Of a stretch of 64,000 bases of DNA, positions 43,837-50,977 are shown in pieces. The position numbers and the translations under genes were made by a program. The stretch lies in NCBI RefSeq assembly GCF_000725805.1, contig NZ_JOFT01000008.1:191767-255766 (forward strand), read 5' to 3'. The stretch's first letter is position 1. Every line of letters starts with the position of its first letter. The notes beneath the pieces are model-generated. The model was not told the DNA's origin, did no database searches, and saw nothing but the letters and a program-made list of their open reading frames with translations. Origin of the DNA: Streptomyces xanthophaeus. GTDB lineage: Bacteria > Actinomycetota > Actinomycetes > Streptomycetales > Streptomycetaceae.

Positions 43837-44490
43837 ATGTCCAGCACCAGCACCCTGCGCATCCGCCGTACCGCCCTCGCCGTCGCCGCGGCCGCGCTCC
43901 TGCCCTTCTCCCTCGCCGCCTGTTCCGACTCCGGCAGCGATTCCGAGGCGGGATCCGCCGCGGAGCAGAGCGCGGGCGCCGCCCAGCCGGCGGCCCCCGA
44001 GGCCCCGATCGCCGCGGGCGGGCCCTTCGGCCCGGCCTGCGCCGGGGTGCCCGCCCAGGGCGCGGGCTCCTTCGACGGCATGGCCAAGGACCCGGTCGCC
44101 ACCGCCGCGTCCAACAACCCGGCCCTGTCCACGCTGGTCGCCGCGGTCAAGAAGGCCGGCCTGGTCGACACCCTCAACAACGCCCAGGACATCACGGTCT
44201 TCGCACCGACCAACGACGCCTTCGCGAAGATCCCGAAGGCCGACCTGGACAAGGTCCTCGCGGACAAGGCCACCCTCACCAAGATCCTCACCTACCACGT
44301 CGTGGGCCAGAAGCTGATCCCGGGCCAGCTCGAAAAGGGCTCCTTCGACACCCTGCAGAAGAGCAGGCTCACCACCAGCGGTTCGGACGAGTCCTTCAAG
44401 GTCAACGGCACGTCGAACGTCGTCTGCGGCGACGTGAAGACCGCCAACGCCAACGTCTACATCGTCGACACCGTCCTGATGCCGAAGTAG
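43837..44490 (+). CDS. Fasciclin-domain lipoprotein (MPT70/MPT83 type)
   Basis: 217 residues from ATG 43837 (GGAG nine bases upstream). Type II signal with lipobox SLAAC, a Ser/Ala linker, then one FAS1 domain (about 85-217): VATAASNNPALSTLVAAVKK, ITVFAPTNDAFAKIP, LTYHVVGQKL and a final YIVDTVLMPK. In M. tuberculosis the homologous MPT70 and MPT83 are SigK-controlled secreted antigens. A CCATCC hexamer at 43784-43789 could be a SigK -35, but no matching -10 is evident. The 43741-43800 stretch is full of GACCACC-like repeats. Confidence 0.92.
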   Translation: MSSTSTLRIRRTALAVAAAALLPFSLAACSDSGSDSEAGSAAEQSAGAAQPAAPEAPIAAGGPFGPACAGVPAQGAGSFDGMAKDPVATAASNNPALSTLVAAVKKAGLVDTLNNAQDITVFAPTNDAFAKIPKADLDKVLADKATLTKILTYHVVGQKLIPGQLEKGSFDTLQKSRLTTSGSDESFKVNGTSNVVCGDVKTANANVYIVDTVLMPK

Positions 44491-44527
44491 CCGGAGCAGC
44501 CGGAGCAGCGGTCGCCACCACCTGCGC

Positions 44528-44558
44528 GGAGCCCGGTCCGAAGGACGGATCGGGCTCC
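44528..44558 (+). terminator. Stem-loop terminator after the fasciclin gene
   Basis: GGAGCCCG (44528-44535) pairs with CGGGCTCC (44551-44558); inside it TCCG (44537-44540) pairs with CGGA (44546-44549), loop AAGGA. It separates the fasciclin gene from the promoter of the six-gene operon. Confidence 0.72.
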
Positions 44559-44561
44559 CAC

Positions 44562-44589
44562 CCATCCGAATCCGCCCCCGCGGCGAAGT
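44562..44589 (+). promoter_or_regulatory. Candidate SigK promoter of the six-gene operon
   Basis: CCATCC (44562-44567) matches the SigK -35 exactly as I know it. After 16 nt comes CGAAGT (44584-44589), close to CCGAAT. Transcription would start near 44596, giving a leader of about 48 nt before GTG 44644. Confidence 0.5.
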
Positions 44590-44643
44590 ACAGGTGACAG
44601 GGCCGGCAGCGGCCGCAGGTCGGACGGGGCGGAGCGAAGGGCT

Positions 44644-45912
44644 GTGGAGACGGTGGACCGGCGGAAAGTGGCCGTGGTGGGAGGCGGAGTGGCGGGCCTG
44701 ACCGCCGCGTACGTCCTGAGCAAGCGGTACGAGGTGGTCCTCCACGAGGCGGACGGGCGGCTCGGGGGCCACGCCCACACCCACGACCTGCCCGCGCCCG
44801 GCGGCGGGACCGTCGCCGTGGACTCCGGGTTCATCGTCCACAACGAGCGCACCTATCCCCTGCTCCTGCGGCTCCTGCGCGAACTCGGCGTGAGCACCCA
44901 GGACTCCGAGATGAGCATGTCGGTGCGGTGCGACGGATGCGGTCTGCAGTACGCCGGGGCACGCGGCCCCCGCGGGCTGTTCACCGGACGGGCCGCGCTG
45001 CGGGGCCGGTACCTGCGGCTGCTCGCCGAGGTGCCCGTCTTCCACCGCGGCGCGCGCCGCCTCCTGGCCGAGGGGGACGACGACCGGTACACGCTCGGCC
45101 GGTTCCTGCGCGACGGCGGCTTCTCCCCCTACTTCGTCTCGCACTTCGTGCTCCCGCTCGTCTCCGCCGTCTGGTCCTGCCCCGCACCGACGGCGCTGGA
45201 GTACCCGGCCGTCTACCTGTTCCGGTTCCTGGCCCACCACGGCCTGCTCTCGGTGACCGGCTCCCCGCAGTGGAAGACGGTGACGGGCGGCTCCGCCGAG
45301 TACGTCACCAGGATCGCCAAGCACATCGGCAGTGCGCGCACGGCGAGCCCCGTGACCGCGGTCCGCCGCCTGCCCGGCGGGGTGCTGGTCACGACCGGGG
45401 ACGGGGCCACCGAGCCGTACGACGCGGTCGTCGTCGCGACCCACGCCGACCAGGCGCTGCGCCTGCTCGCCGACCCCACCGAGGACGAGCGGCGCGTCCT
45501 CGGTGCCTTCCGCTCCTCCCGCAACCCGACGGTGCTGCACACCGACACCCGGCTGCTGCCCACCAAGGCGGCGGCGCGGGCCTCGTGGAACTACCACCTC
45601 CCGTCCTGCGGCACCCCGGTGGGCGGCGCCCAGGTCAGCTACGACATGAACCGGCTCCAGCAACTGCCCGGTTCCCCGCACTACGTGGTCACCCTCAACG
45701 CGGGCGAACGGATCGACCCCGGCGCCGTCCTGGCCCGCATGGTGTACGAACACCCGCTGTACACCCCGGAGTCCGTGGCCGCCCAGCGGGAACTGCCGGG
45801 CCTGAACACGTCCGTGACGGCGTATGCGGGGGCCTGGCAGGGGTGGGGGTTCCACGAGGACGGCTGCCGGTCCGGTGTGGCGGCCGCCGCGGCGCTGGGG
45901 GTGCAGTGGTGA
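44644..45912 (+). CDS. FAD-dependent oxidoreductase (Rv0449c-like, amine-oxidase fold)
   Basis: 422 residues. FAD-binding VAVVGGGVAGLTAAYVLSKR at the N-terminus, then HEADGRLGGHAHTHDL, DSGFIVHNERTYPLL and a C-terminal TSVTAYAGAWQGWGFHEDG. It matches the flavoprotein found next to DUF1365 and cyclopropane-synthase-like genes in mycobacteria, where such enzymes are linked to reduction or oxidation of methylene-branched fatty acyl chains. First gene of the operon; its stop overlaps the next GTG. GTG 44644 or 44653 as start. Confidence 0.88.
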   Translation: METVDRRKVAVVGGGVAGLTAAYVLSKRYEVVLHEADGRLGGHAHTHDLPAPGGGTVAVDSGFIVHNERTYPLLLRLLRELGVSTQDSEMSMSVRCDGCGLQYAGARGPRGLFTGRAALRGRYLRLLAEVPVFHRGARRLLAEGDDDRYTLGRFLRDGGFSPYFVSHFVLPLVSAVWSCPAPTALEYPAVYLFRFLAHHGLLSVTGSPQWKTVTGGSAEYVTRIAKHIGSARTASPVTAVRRLPGGVLVTTGDGATEPYDAVVVATHADQALRLLADPTEDERRVLGAFRSSRNPTVLHTDTRLLPTKAAARASWNYHLPSCGTPVGGAQVSYDMNRLQQLPGSPHYVVTLNAGERIDPGAVLARMVYEHPLYTPESVAAQRELPGLNTSVTAYAGAWQGWGFHEDGCRSGVAAAAALGVQW

Positions 45913-46700
45913 CGCCCGCACCGCCCGCAGGGGCCGCCCTCTACGACTGCGTCGTCGCGCACGCGCGCACCGCCCCCCTGCGGTACTCGTTCCGCCACCG
46001 CACCTACCTGTGGCTGGTCGACGTCGACGCCCTGCCCCGGCTGCCGCGCGTCCTGCGCCCCCTGGCCCGCTTCGACGCCCGCGACCACTTCGACGGCGCG
46101 GCGCCGAGCCTGCGCGCCGGACTCGACGCCTGCCTCGCCGCACAGGGGATACCGCCGGACGGCGGCCGCGTCCTGATGCTGGCCCACGCCCGGGTCCTGG
46201 GGTACGTCTTCAACCCGCTCACCCTGTACTGGTGCCACGACCGGTCCGGGGCCCTGCGGTGCGTGGTCGCCGAGGTGCACAACACCTACGGGCAGCGCCA
46301 CGCGTACGTGCTGGAGACGGATGCCCACGGCCGCGCCGAGACCGCGAAGAGCTTCTACGTCTCGCCCTTCTTCCCCGTCGACGGCCGCTACCGGATGCGG
46401 CTGCCGGTTCCGGGCGAGCGGCTCGACGTCACCGTCCGGCTCGACCGCGCGGGCGGGCAGCCGTTCACCGCCACCGTCCGGGGCCGCCGCAGCCCCGCGA
46501 CCCCGTCCGCCCTGCTCCGCGCCGCCCTGCGCCGCCCGTGGTCCACCGCGGCGGTCTGGGCCGGCATCCGCCGCCACGGCGTCCTGCTGTACCTGCGCGG
46601 TCTCCCCGTACAGCCCCGCTGCCCGAGCAGCGCAAGCAGCCCGAGCACACCCCACACGCCCCGCACCGCACCCGACACCCAGGAAGGCACCGGTCCGTGA
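45909..46700 (+). CDS. DUF1365 family protein
   Basis: 263 residues. Conserved ALYDCVVAHARTAPLRYSFR, GYVFNPLTLYWCHDRSG, VVAEVHNTYGQRHAYVL and KSFYVSPFFPVDGRYRMRL define DUF1365 (Rv0448c and R. sphaeroides RSP_1090 group), an unassigned partner of cyclopropane-synthase-type methyltransferases, in the Rhodobacter case under a singlet-oxygen sigma factor. A Ser/Pro/Thr-rich tail of about 25 residues is added. Overlaps both neighbours by 4 bp (GTGA). Confidence 0.9.
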   Translation: MTPAPPAGAALYDCVVAHARTAPLRYSFRHRTYLWLVDVDALPRLPRVLRPLARFDARDHFDGAAPSLRAGLDACLAAQGIPPDGGRVLMLAHARVLGYVFNPLTLYWCHDRSGALRCVVAEVHNTYGQRHAYVLETDAHGRAETAKSFYVSPFFPVDGRYRMRLPVPGERLDVTVRLDRAGGQPFTATVRGRRSPATPSALLRAALRRPWSTAAVWAGIRRHGVLLYLRGLPVQPRCPSSASSPSTPHTPRTAPDTQEGTGP

Positions 46701-47986
46701 CCCTTTCCCTCCCTCCCACGACGGACGAGCACGGGCGCGCGCACGCGTCCCGGCCGATACCGGCCCGGCAGCCCGACGCCGCGGCCTGGCCCGACGTGGT
46801 GTGCCCGCCGCGGCCGCGCCCGGGCCACACCGCGGCCGCCCGCCTGCTGGTGGGCCGGGCGCTGTCCGCCCTGCCGCTGCGCGTACGGCTCGGCGAGGAC
46901 CGGCCGACCGGCGAAGGGCCCTCGCTGGACGTGCACCGGCCCGAGGCGTTCTTCCGCCGGATCGGCAGCCAGGGGCTGATCGGTTTCGGCGAGTCGTACA
47001 TGGCCGGTGAGTGGGACAGCGACGACCTGCCCGGGCTGCTCACCGTCCTCGCCTCGCACGTCGACGAGCTGGTGCCCGCCCCGCTGCGGCGGCTGCGCGG
47101 GGCCTGGGCGCGGCGCAGGCCCCGGACGCAGGAGAACACCGTGGACGGGGCGCGGGAGAACGTCCGGCGCCACTACGACCTGTCCAACGAGCTGTTCGCG
47201 GCGTTCCTCGACGAGACGATGACGTACTCGGCCGCGGTGTTCACCTCGTTCCCGGCCCGGCCCGAGGCGCTGGCCGCCGCACAGCACCGCAAGATCGACC
47301 GGCTGCTGGACCTCGCCGGGGCGGGCCCCGGCACGCGGCTGCTGGAGATCGGCACCGGCTGGGGGGAGCTGGCGCTGCGGGCCGCCGCCCGCGGGGCCCG
47401 GGTGGTGACCGTGACCCTCTCCACGGAGCAGCGGGACCTGGCCCGGGCGCGCATCGCCGCAGCCGGGTACGGCGACCGGGTGGACGTGCGGCTGTGCGAC
47501 TACCGCGAGGTGCGGGGCAGTTACGACGCCGTGGTCAGCGTGGAGATGATCGAGGCGGTCGGGGCCGCGTACTGGCCGGCGTACTTCGGGGCGCTGCACG
47601 ACGCCCTGGTCCCGGGCGGACGCGTCGCCCTCCAGGCGATCACCATGCCGCACGAGCGGATGCTGGCGACCGGCCGGACCCACACCTGGGTGAGCAAGTA
47701 CGTCTTCCCGGGCGGCCTCATCCCCTCGCGGGAGGCCATCGGGGAGAACGCGGTCCGGGCGGGCCTGCGGACCGTGCGCGACGACGGGTACGGCGAGCAC
47801 TACGCCGAGACCCTGCGGCTGTGGCGCGAGCGCTTCGTGGAGCGCTCCGGGGCCGTGGCGGCACTCGGCTTCGACCCCACCTTCCAGCGCATGTGGGAGC
47901 TCTACCTCGCCTACTCCGAGGCCGGGTTCCGCTCGGGCTACCTCGACGTGCGCCAGCTCCTGTTCACGAAGGGGCCCCTGCGATGA
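46697..47986 (+). CDS. Cyclopropane-fatty-acyl-phospholipid synthase-type methyltransferase (first copy, UfaA1-like)
   Basis: 429 residues. N-terminal lipid-binding region (GSQGLIGFGESYMAGEWDSD), then NVRRHYDLSNELFAAFLDET and the SAM site RLLEIGTGWGELALRAAARG (about 213). Later VVSVEMIEAVGAAYWPAYF and YVFPGGLIPS are typical of the family. It transfers a methyl from SAM to a double bond in phospholipid acyl chains; UfaA1 homologues give 10-methylene/10-methyl chains rather than cyclopropane. Overlaps both neighbours by 4 bp. Confidence 0.92.
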   Translation: MTLSLPPTTDEHGRAHASRPIPARQPDAAAWPDVVCPPRPRPGHTAAARLLVGRALSALPLRVRLGEDRPTGEGPSLDVHRPEAFFRRIGSQGLIGFGESYMAGEWDSDDLPGLLTVLASHVDELVPAPLRRLRGAWARRRPRTQENTVDGARENVRRHYDLSNELFAAFLDETMTYSAAVFTSFPARPEALAAAQHRKIDRLLDLAGAGPGTRLLEIGTGWGELALRAAARGARVVTVTLSTEQRDLARARIAAAGYGDRVDVRLCDYREVRGSYDAVVSVEMIEAVGAAYWPAYFGALHDALVPGGRVALQAITMPHERMLATGRTHTWVSKYVFPGGLIPSREAIGENAVRAGLRTVRDDGYGEHYAETLRLWRERFVERSGAVAALGFDPTFQRMWELYLAYSEAGFRSGYLDVRQLLFTKGPLR

Positions 47987-49275
47987 GGCCCGTCGCGGAG
48001 CGGGTCGCCGAACTGTCGGGGCTCTTCCTGGGCGGCCCGCTGCCGGTACGGGTGCGGGCCTGGGACGGCAGCGAAGCCGGTCCGGCCGACGCCCCGCTGG
48101 TCTCGCTGCGCTCCCCGGGCGCCCTGCGCAGGCTCCTGTGGCAGCCGGGCGAGCTCGGGCTGGCCGAGGCGTACGTGAGCGGTGAGCTGGACGTCGAGGG
48201 GGACCTCGCGGAAGGGCTCGGCCGCGCCGGGCGGGCCGTACGCGACCAGGGCCGGACGCGGCCGTCCGCGTCGCGGTGGGCCCGGGCGTCGGCGCTGGCC
48301 CTGGGCTTGGGGGCGGTGGGTCCGCCGCCACCCGCGCCGCAGGCACCGCGCGCCCGGCTCGGCGGACGTCCGCACAGCCAGGCCCGCGACCGGGCGGCCG
48401 TCAGCCACCACTACGACCTCTCCAACGCGTTCTACCGGCTGCTGCTGGACGAGTCGATGGCGTATTCCTGCGCGTACTGGACCCGTCCCGAGGGCCCCGG
48501 CTACGGACTCGCCGACGCCCAGTACGACAAGCTGGAGCTGATCTGCCGCAAGCTCGGCCTGCACGACGGTTCCCGGCTGCTGGACGTCGGCTGCGGCTGG
48601 GGTGCGCTCGCCGTGCACGCCGCCCGCGAGCACGGGACGCGGGTGACGGCCGTGACGCTCTCGCGGCGCCAGCGGGACTTCCTCGTGGAACGCCTCGCGC
48701 GCGAGGGCCTCGGCGGCCTGGTCGACGTGCAGCTGCGGCACTACCGGCACATCGACGGCGGCGGGTACGACGCGGTGAGCGCCGTGGAGATGGGCGAGCA
48801 CGTCGGGGACGGCGCGTACCCGGCCTTCGCGGCGCTCCTGCACGGTGCGCTGCGCCCGCAGGGCCGTCTGCTGGTGCAGCAGATGTCCCGGGGTGCCCGC
48901 GCACCGGGCGGCGGTGCCTTCATCGAGGCGTACATCGCGCCCGACATGCACATGCGGCCGGTCGGGCAGACCGTGGGGCTGCTGGAGGAGGCCGGGCTGG
49001 AGGTGCGTTCGACGGAGTCCCTGCGCGAGCACTACACCCGTACGGTCGATGCCTGGCGCCGTACCCTCGAGGAACACCGGTCCGAGTTCGAGGACCTCGT
49101 AGGGGAGGCCACGGTCCGGGTGTGGCGCCTCTACCTGGCCGGGAGCTCCCTGGCCTTCGCCGAGCGCCGCATGGGCGTCGACCAGATCCTCGCCGTCCGC
49201 CCCGCGCGGGAAGGGACGTCCGCCATGCCGCCCACACCCGCCTCCTGGTACGCGTCGCCGGAGCGGCCGCGATGA
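47983..49275 (+). CDS. Cyclopropane-fatty-acyl-phospholipid synthase-type methyltransferase (second copy)
   Basis: 430 residues. Shares the architecture of the preceding protein (GELGLAEAYVSGELDVEGDL; AVSHHYDLSNAFYRLLLDES; SAM motif RLLDVGCGWGALAVHAAREH at about 198; VSAVEMGEHVG) but differs throughout, so it is an old paralogue and not a recent duplication. The second half has FIEAYIAPDMHMRPVGQT instead of the YVFPGG block, suggesting a different acyl position or product. ATGA overlaps on both sides. Confidence 0.92.
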   Translation: MRPVAERVAELSGLFLGGPLPVRVRAWDGSEAGPADAPLVSLRSPGALRRLLWQPGELGLAEAYVSGELDVEGDLAEGLGRAGRAVRDQGRTRPSASRWARASALALGLGAVGPPPPAPQAPRARLGGRPHSQARDRAAVSHHYDLSNAFYRLLLDESMAYSCAYWTRPEGPGYGLADAQYDKLELICRKLGLHDGSRLLDVGCGWGALAVHAAREHGTRVTAVTLSRRQRDFLVERLAREGLGGLVDVQLRHYRHIDGGGYDAVSAVEMGEHVGDGAYPAFAALLHGALRPQGRLLVQQMSRGARAPGGGAFIEAYIAPDMHMRPVGQTVGLLEEAGLEVRSTESLREHYTRTVDAWRRTLEEHRSEFEDLVGEATVRVWRLYLAGSSLAFAERRMGVDQILAVRPAREGTSAMPPTPASWYASPERPR

Positions 49276-50108
49276 CCGGCGCGGCCTGGCCGGCCTTCGG
49301 CCTGAACCTGGCGGCGTCCGCCGGGGCGGCCCTGGCCGTCATGCTGCTGACCTTCGCCGTGGCCCGCGCCCGCGGTCTGCACCGGCTCGTGGACGTGGCG
49401 TGGGGCGTGGCCTTCACCGCCGTCGCCGTGGTCACGTACGTCCTGTCGGCGGGCCACGGCGACGACACCCGCAGGCTCCTCCTCACGCTCGCCACCTCGG
49501 TGTGGGGGCTGCGGCTGGCCGCCCACATCGCCTGGCGCGGCCGGGGCCACGGCGAGGACCCGCGGTACGAGAAGCTGCTGGCCGGGGCGCGCGGCAGCCG
49601 TACGGCCCACGCCCTGCGCTCGGTGTACCTGCTCCAGGCGGCCCTGGTGTGGCTGGTCTCGCTGCCCGTGCAGGCCGGTGCGTACGCCGCCACTGCCGTG
49701 GGCGCGGTGGCCTGGGCCGGCGCGGCCGTGTGGGCGACGGGGCTGGCCTTCGAGGCGGTCGGCGACTTCCAGCTGGCCCGGTTCAAGGCCGATCCCGCCC
49801 ACCGGGGCCTGATCATGGACCGGGGTCTGTGGGGCTGGACCCGCCATCCCAACTACTTCGGGGACTTCCTCGTGTGGTGGGGCATCTACCTGATGGCCTG
49901 CGCCGACTGGCTCACGGCGGCCCTGTGCCTGGTCTCGCCCGTGGTGATGAGCCTGCTGCTGACCCGCGGCAGCGGCAAGCGCCTCCTGGAGCGCCACATG
50001 GCCGGCCGGCCGGGCTACGCCGCCTACCTCGCCCGTACGAGCGGGTTCGTACCCCGCCCTCCGCGCGGTCCCCGCGGCGGCGCGCCCACGGGCGGGGCCG
50101 CGCGGTGA
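49272..50108 (+). CDS. DUF1295 (steroid 5-alpha-reductase-like) membrane protein
   Basis: 278 residues, about six membrane helices. The C-terminal signature LWGWTRHPNYFGDFLVWWGI (about 186-205), then LLLTRGSGKRLLERHMAGRP, is that of DUF1295 proteins, distant relatives of steroid 5-alpha-reductase and isoprenylcysteine methyltransferase that use NADPH or SAM at the membrane. Counterpart of Rv0446c in the M. tuberculosis sigK locus. Could reduce an acyl double bond; not proven. Coupled to both neighbours. Confidence 0.9.
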   Translation: MTGAAWPAFGLNLAASAGAALAVMLLTFAVARARGLHRLVDVAWGVAFTAVAVVTYVLSAGHGDDTRRLLLTLATSVWGLRLAAHIAWRGRGHGEDPRYEKLLAGARGSRTAHALRSVYLLQAALVWLVSLPVQAGAYAATAVGAVAWAGAAVWATGLAFEAVGDFQLARFKADPAHRGLIMDRGLWGWTRHPNYFGDFLVWWGIYLMACADWLTAALCLVSPVVMSLLLTRGSGKRLLERHMAGRPGYAAYLARTSGFVPRPPRGPRGGAPTGGAAR

Positions 50109-50860
50109 ACGGCGCCCGGTCGTACGGAGGTCCGGACCCGGAGGAAGGCGGGGGCGGGGGCGCAGGCGGGGCCGCTTCGCTGCGGGTGCGCCACGCTCCG
50201 GCGCGGCCGCGGGCGGCGGTCCTCTTCCTGCACGGCGGGCGGGCGGACGCCCTGGAGCCGCCGCCCGCCCTGAACCTGCCGGGCGCCCGGCTGGCCCTCT
50301 TCTCCTCGTCCCTGCTGCGTGCGGCGGGCCCCGGCCAGGTCGCGGTCGCCGACGTCCGCTACCGCCACCGGGGCTGGAACGGCCCGCGGGAGGACCCGGT
50401 GCACGACGCCCGGGCCGCGCTGGGCGCGCTCGTACGGCGGACGGGGGAGGTGCCGGTGGTCCTGGTGGGGCATTCGATGGGCGGCCGGGCCGCCTTGCGC
50501 GCAGCGGGCCATCCGCAGGTGTGCGGGGTGCTGGCCCTCGCCCCCTGGTGTCCGCCGCACGAGCCCGTGGCCCATCTGCGCCACCGCCGCGTGGCGGTCC
50601 TGCACGACCAGCGCGACCGGGTCACCTCGGCCGACGAGGCCTGGGAGTTCCTCGTACGGGCCGGGGCGGCGGGCGCCCGCACCCTGGGGGTCCGGATGCC
50701 CGCCGGCGGGCACGCCATGCTGCGGGACGCCCGTACCTGGCACCGCATCACCACGTCGCTGGTGCTCGGCATGCTGGGCCTGGGGCCCCTGCCGCCCGCG
50801 CTGACCGGCGCCGGGCCCTCGGCCGGGGTGCTGGGGGCCGCCTCCCTCGACGGCCCGTAA
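50105..50860 (+). CDS. Alpha/beta-hydrolase fold protein
   Basis: 251 residues. Oxyanion segment AVLFLHGG, nucleophile elbow VVLVGHSMGGRAAL (Ser about 122), acid in VAVLHDQRDRVTS and His in PAGGHAML. Probably an esterase or lipase. It is the last gene of the overlapping six-gene operon (GTGA with DUF1295), so it may release or remodel acyl chains made by the methyltransferases; I do not recall an equivalent in the mycobacterial locus. Confidence 0.88.
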   Translation: MNGARSYGGPDPEEGGGGGAGGAASLRVRHAPARPRAAVLFLHGGRADALEPPPALNLPGARLALFSSSLLRAAGPGQVAVADVRYRHRGWNGPREDPVHDARAALGALVRRTGEVPVVLVGHSMGGRAALRAAGHPQVCGVLALAPWCPPHEPVAHLRHRRVAVLHDQRDRVTSADEAWEFLVRAGAAGARTLGVRMPAGGHAMLRDARTWHRITTSLVLGMLGLGPLPPALTGAGPSAGVLGAASLDGP

Positions 50861-50977
50861 GGGGGTGCGGCCCGGGGTCTTCCGGGCGAGGATGAGGTGT
50901 GGAGCAAGCGCAGCCGCCGGCCGAGGCGGGCGAGCGGCCGCCGGCACCGACCGCGGCCCCGGAGGGGCGGGTGCGCG

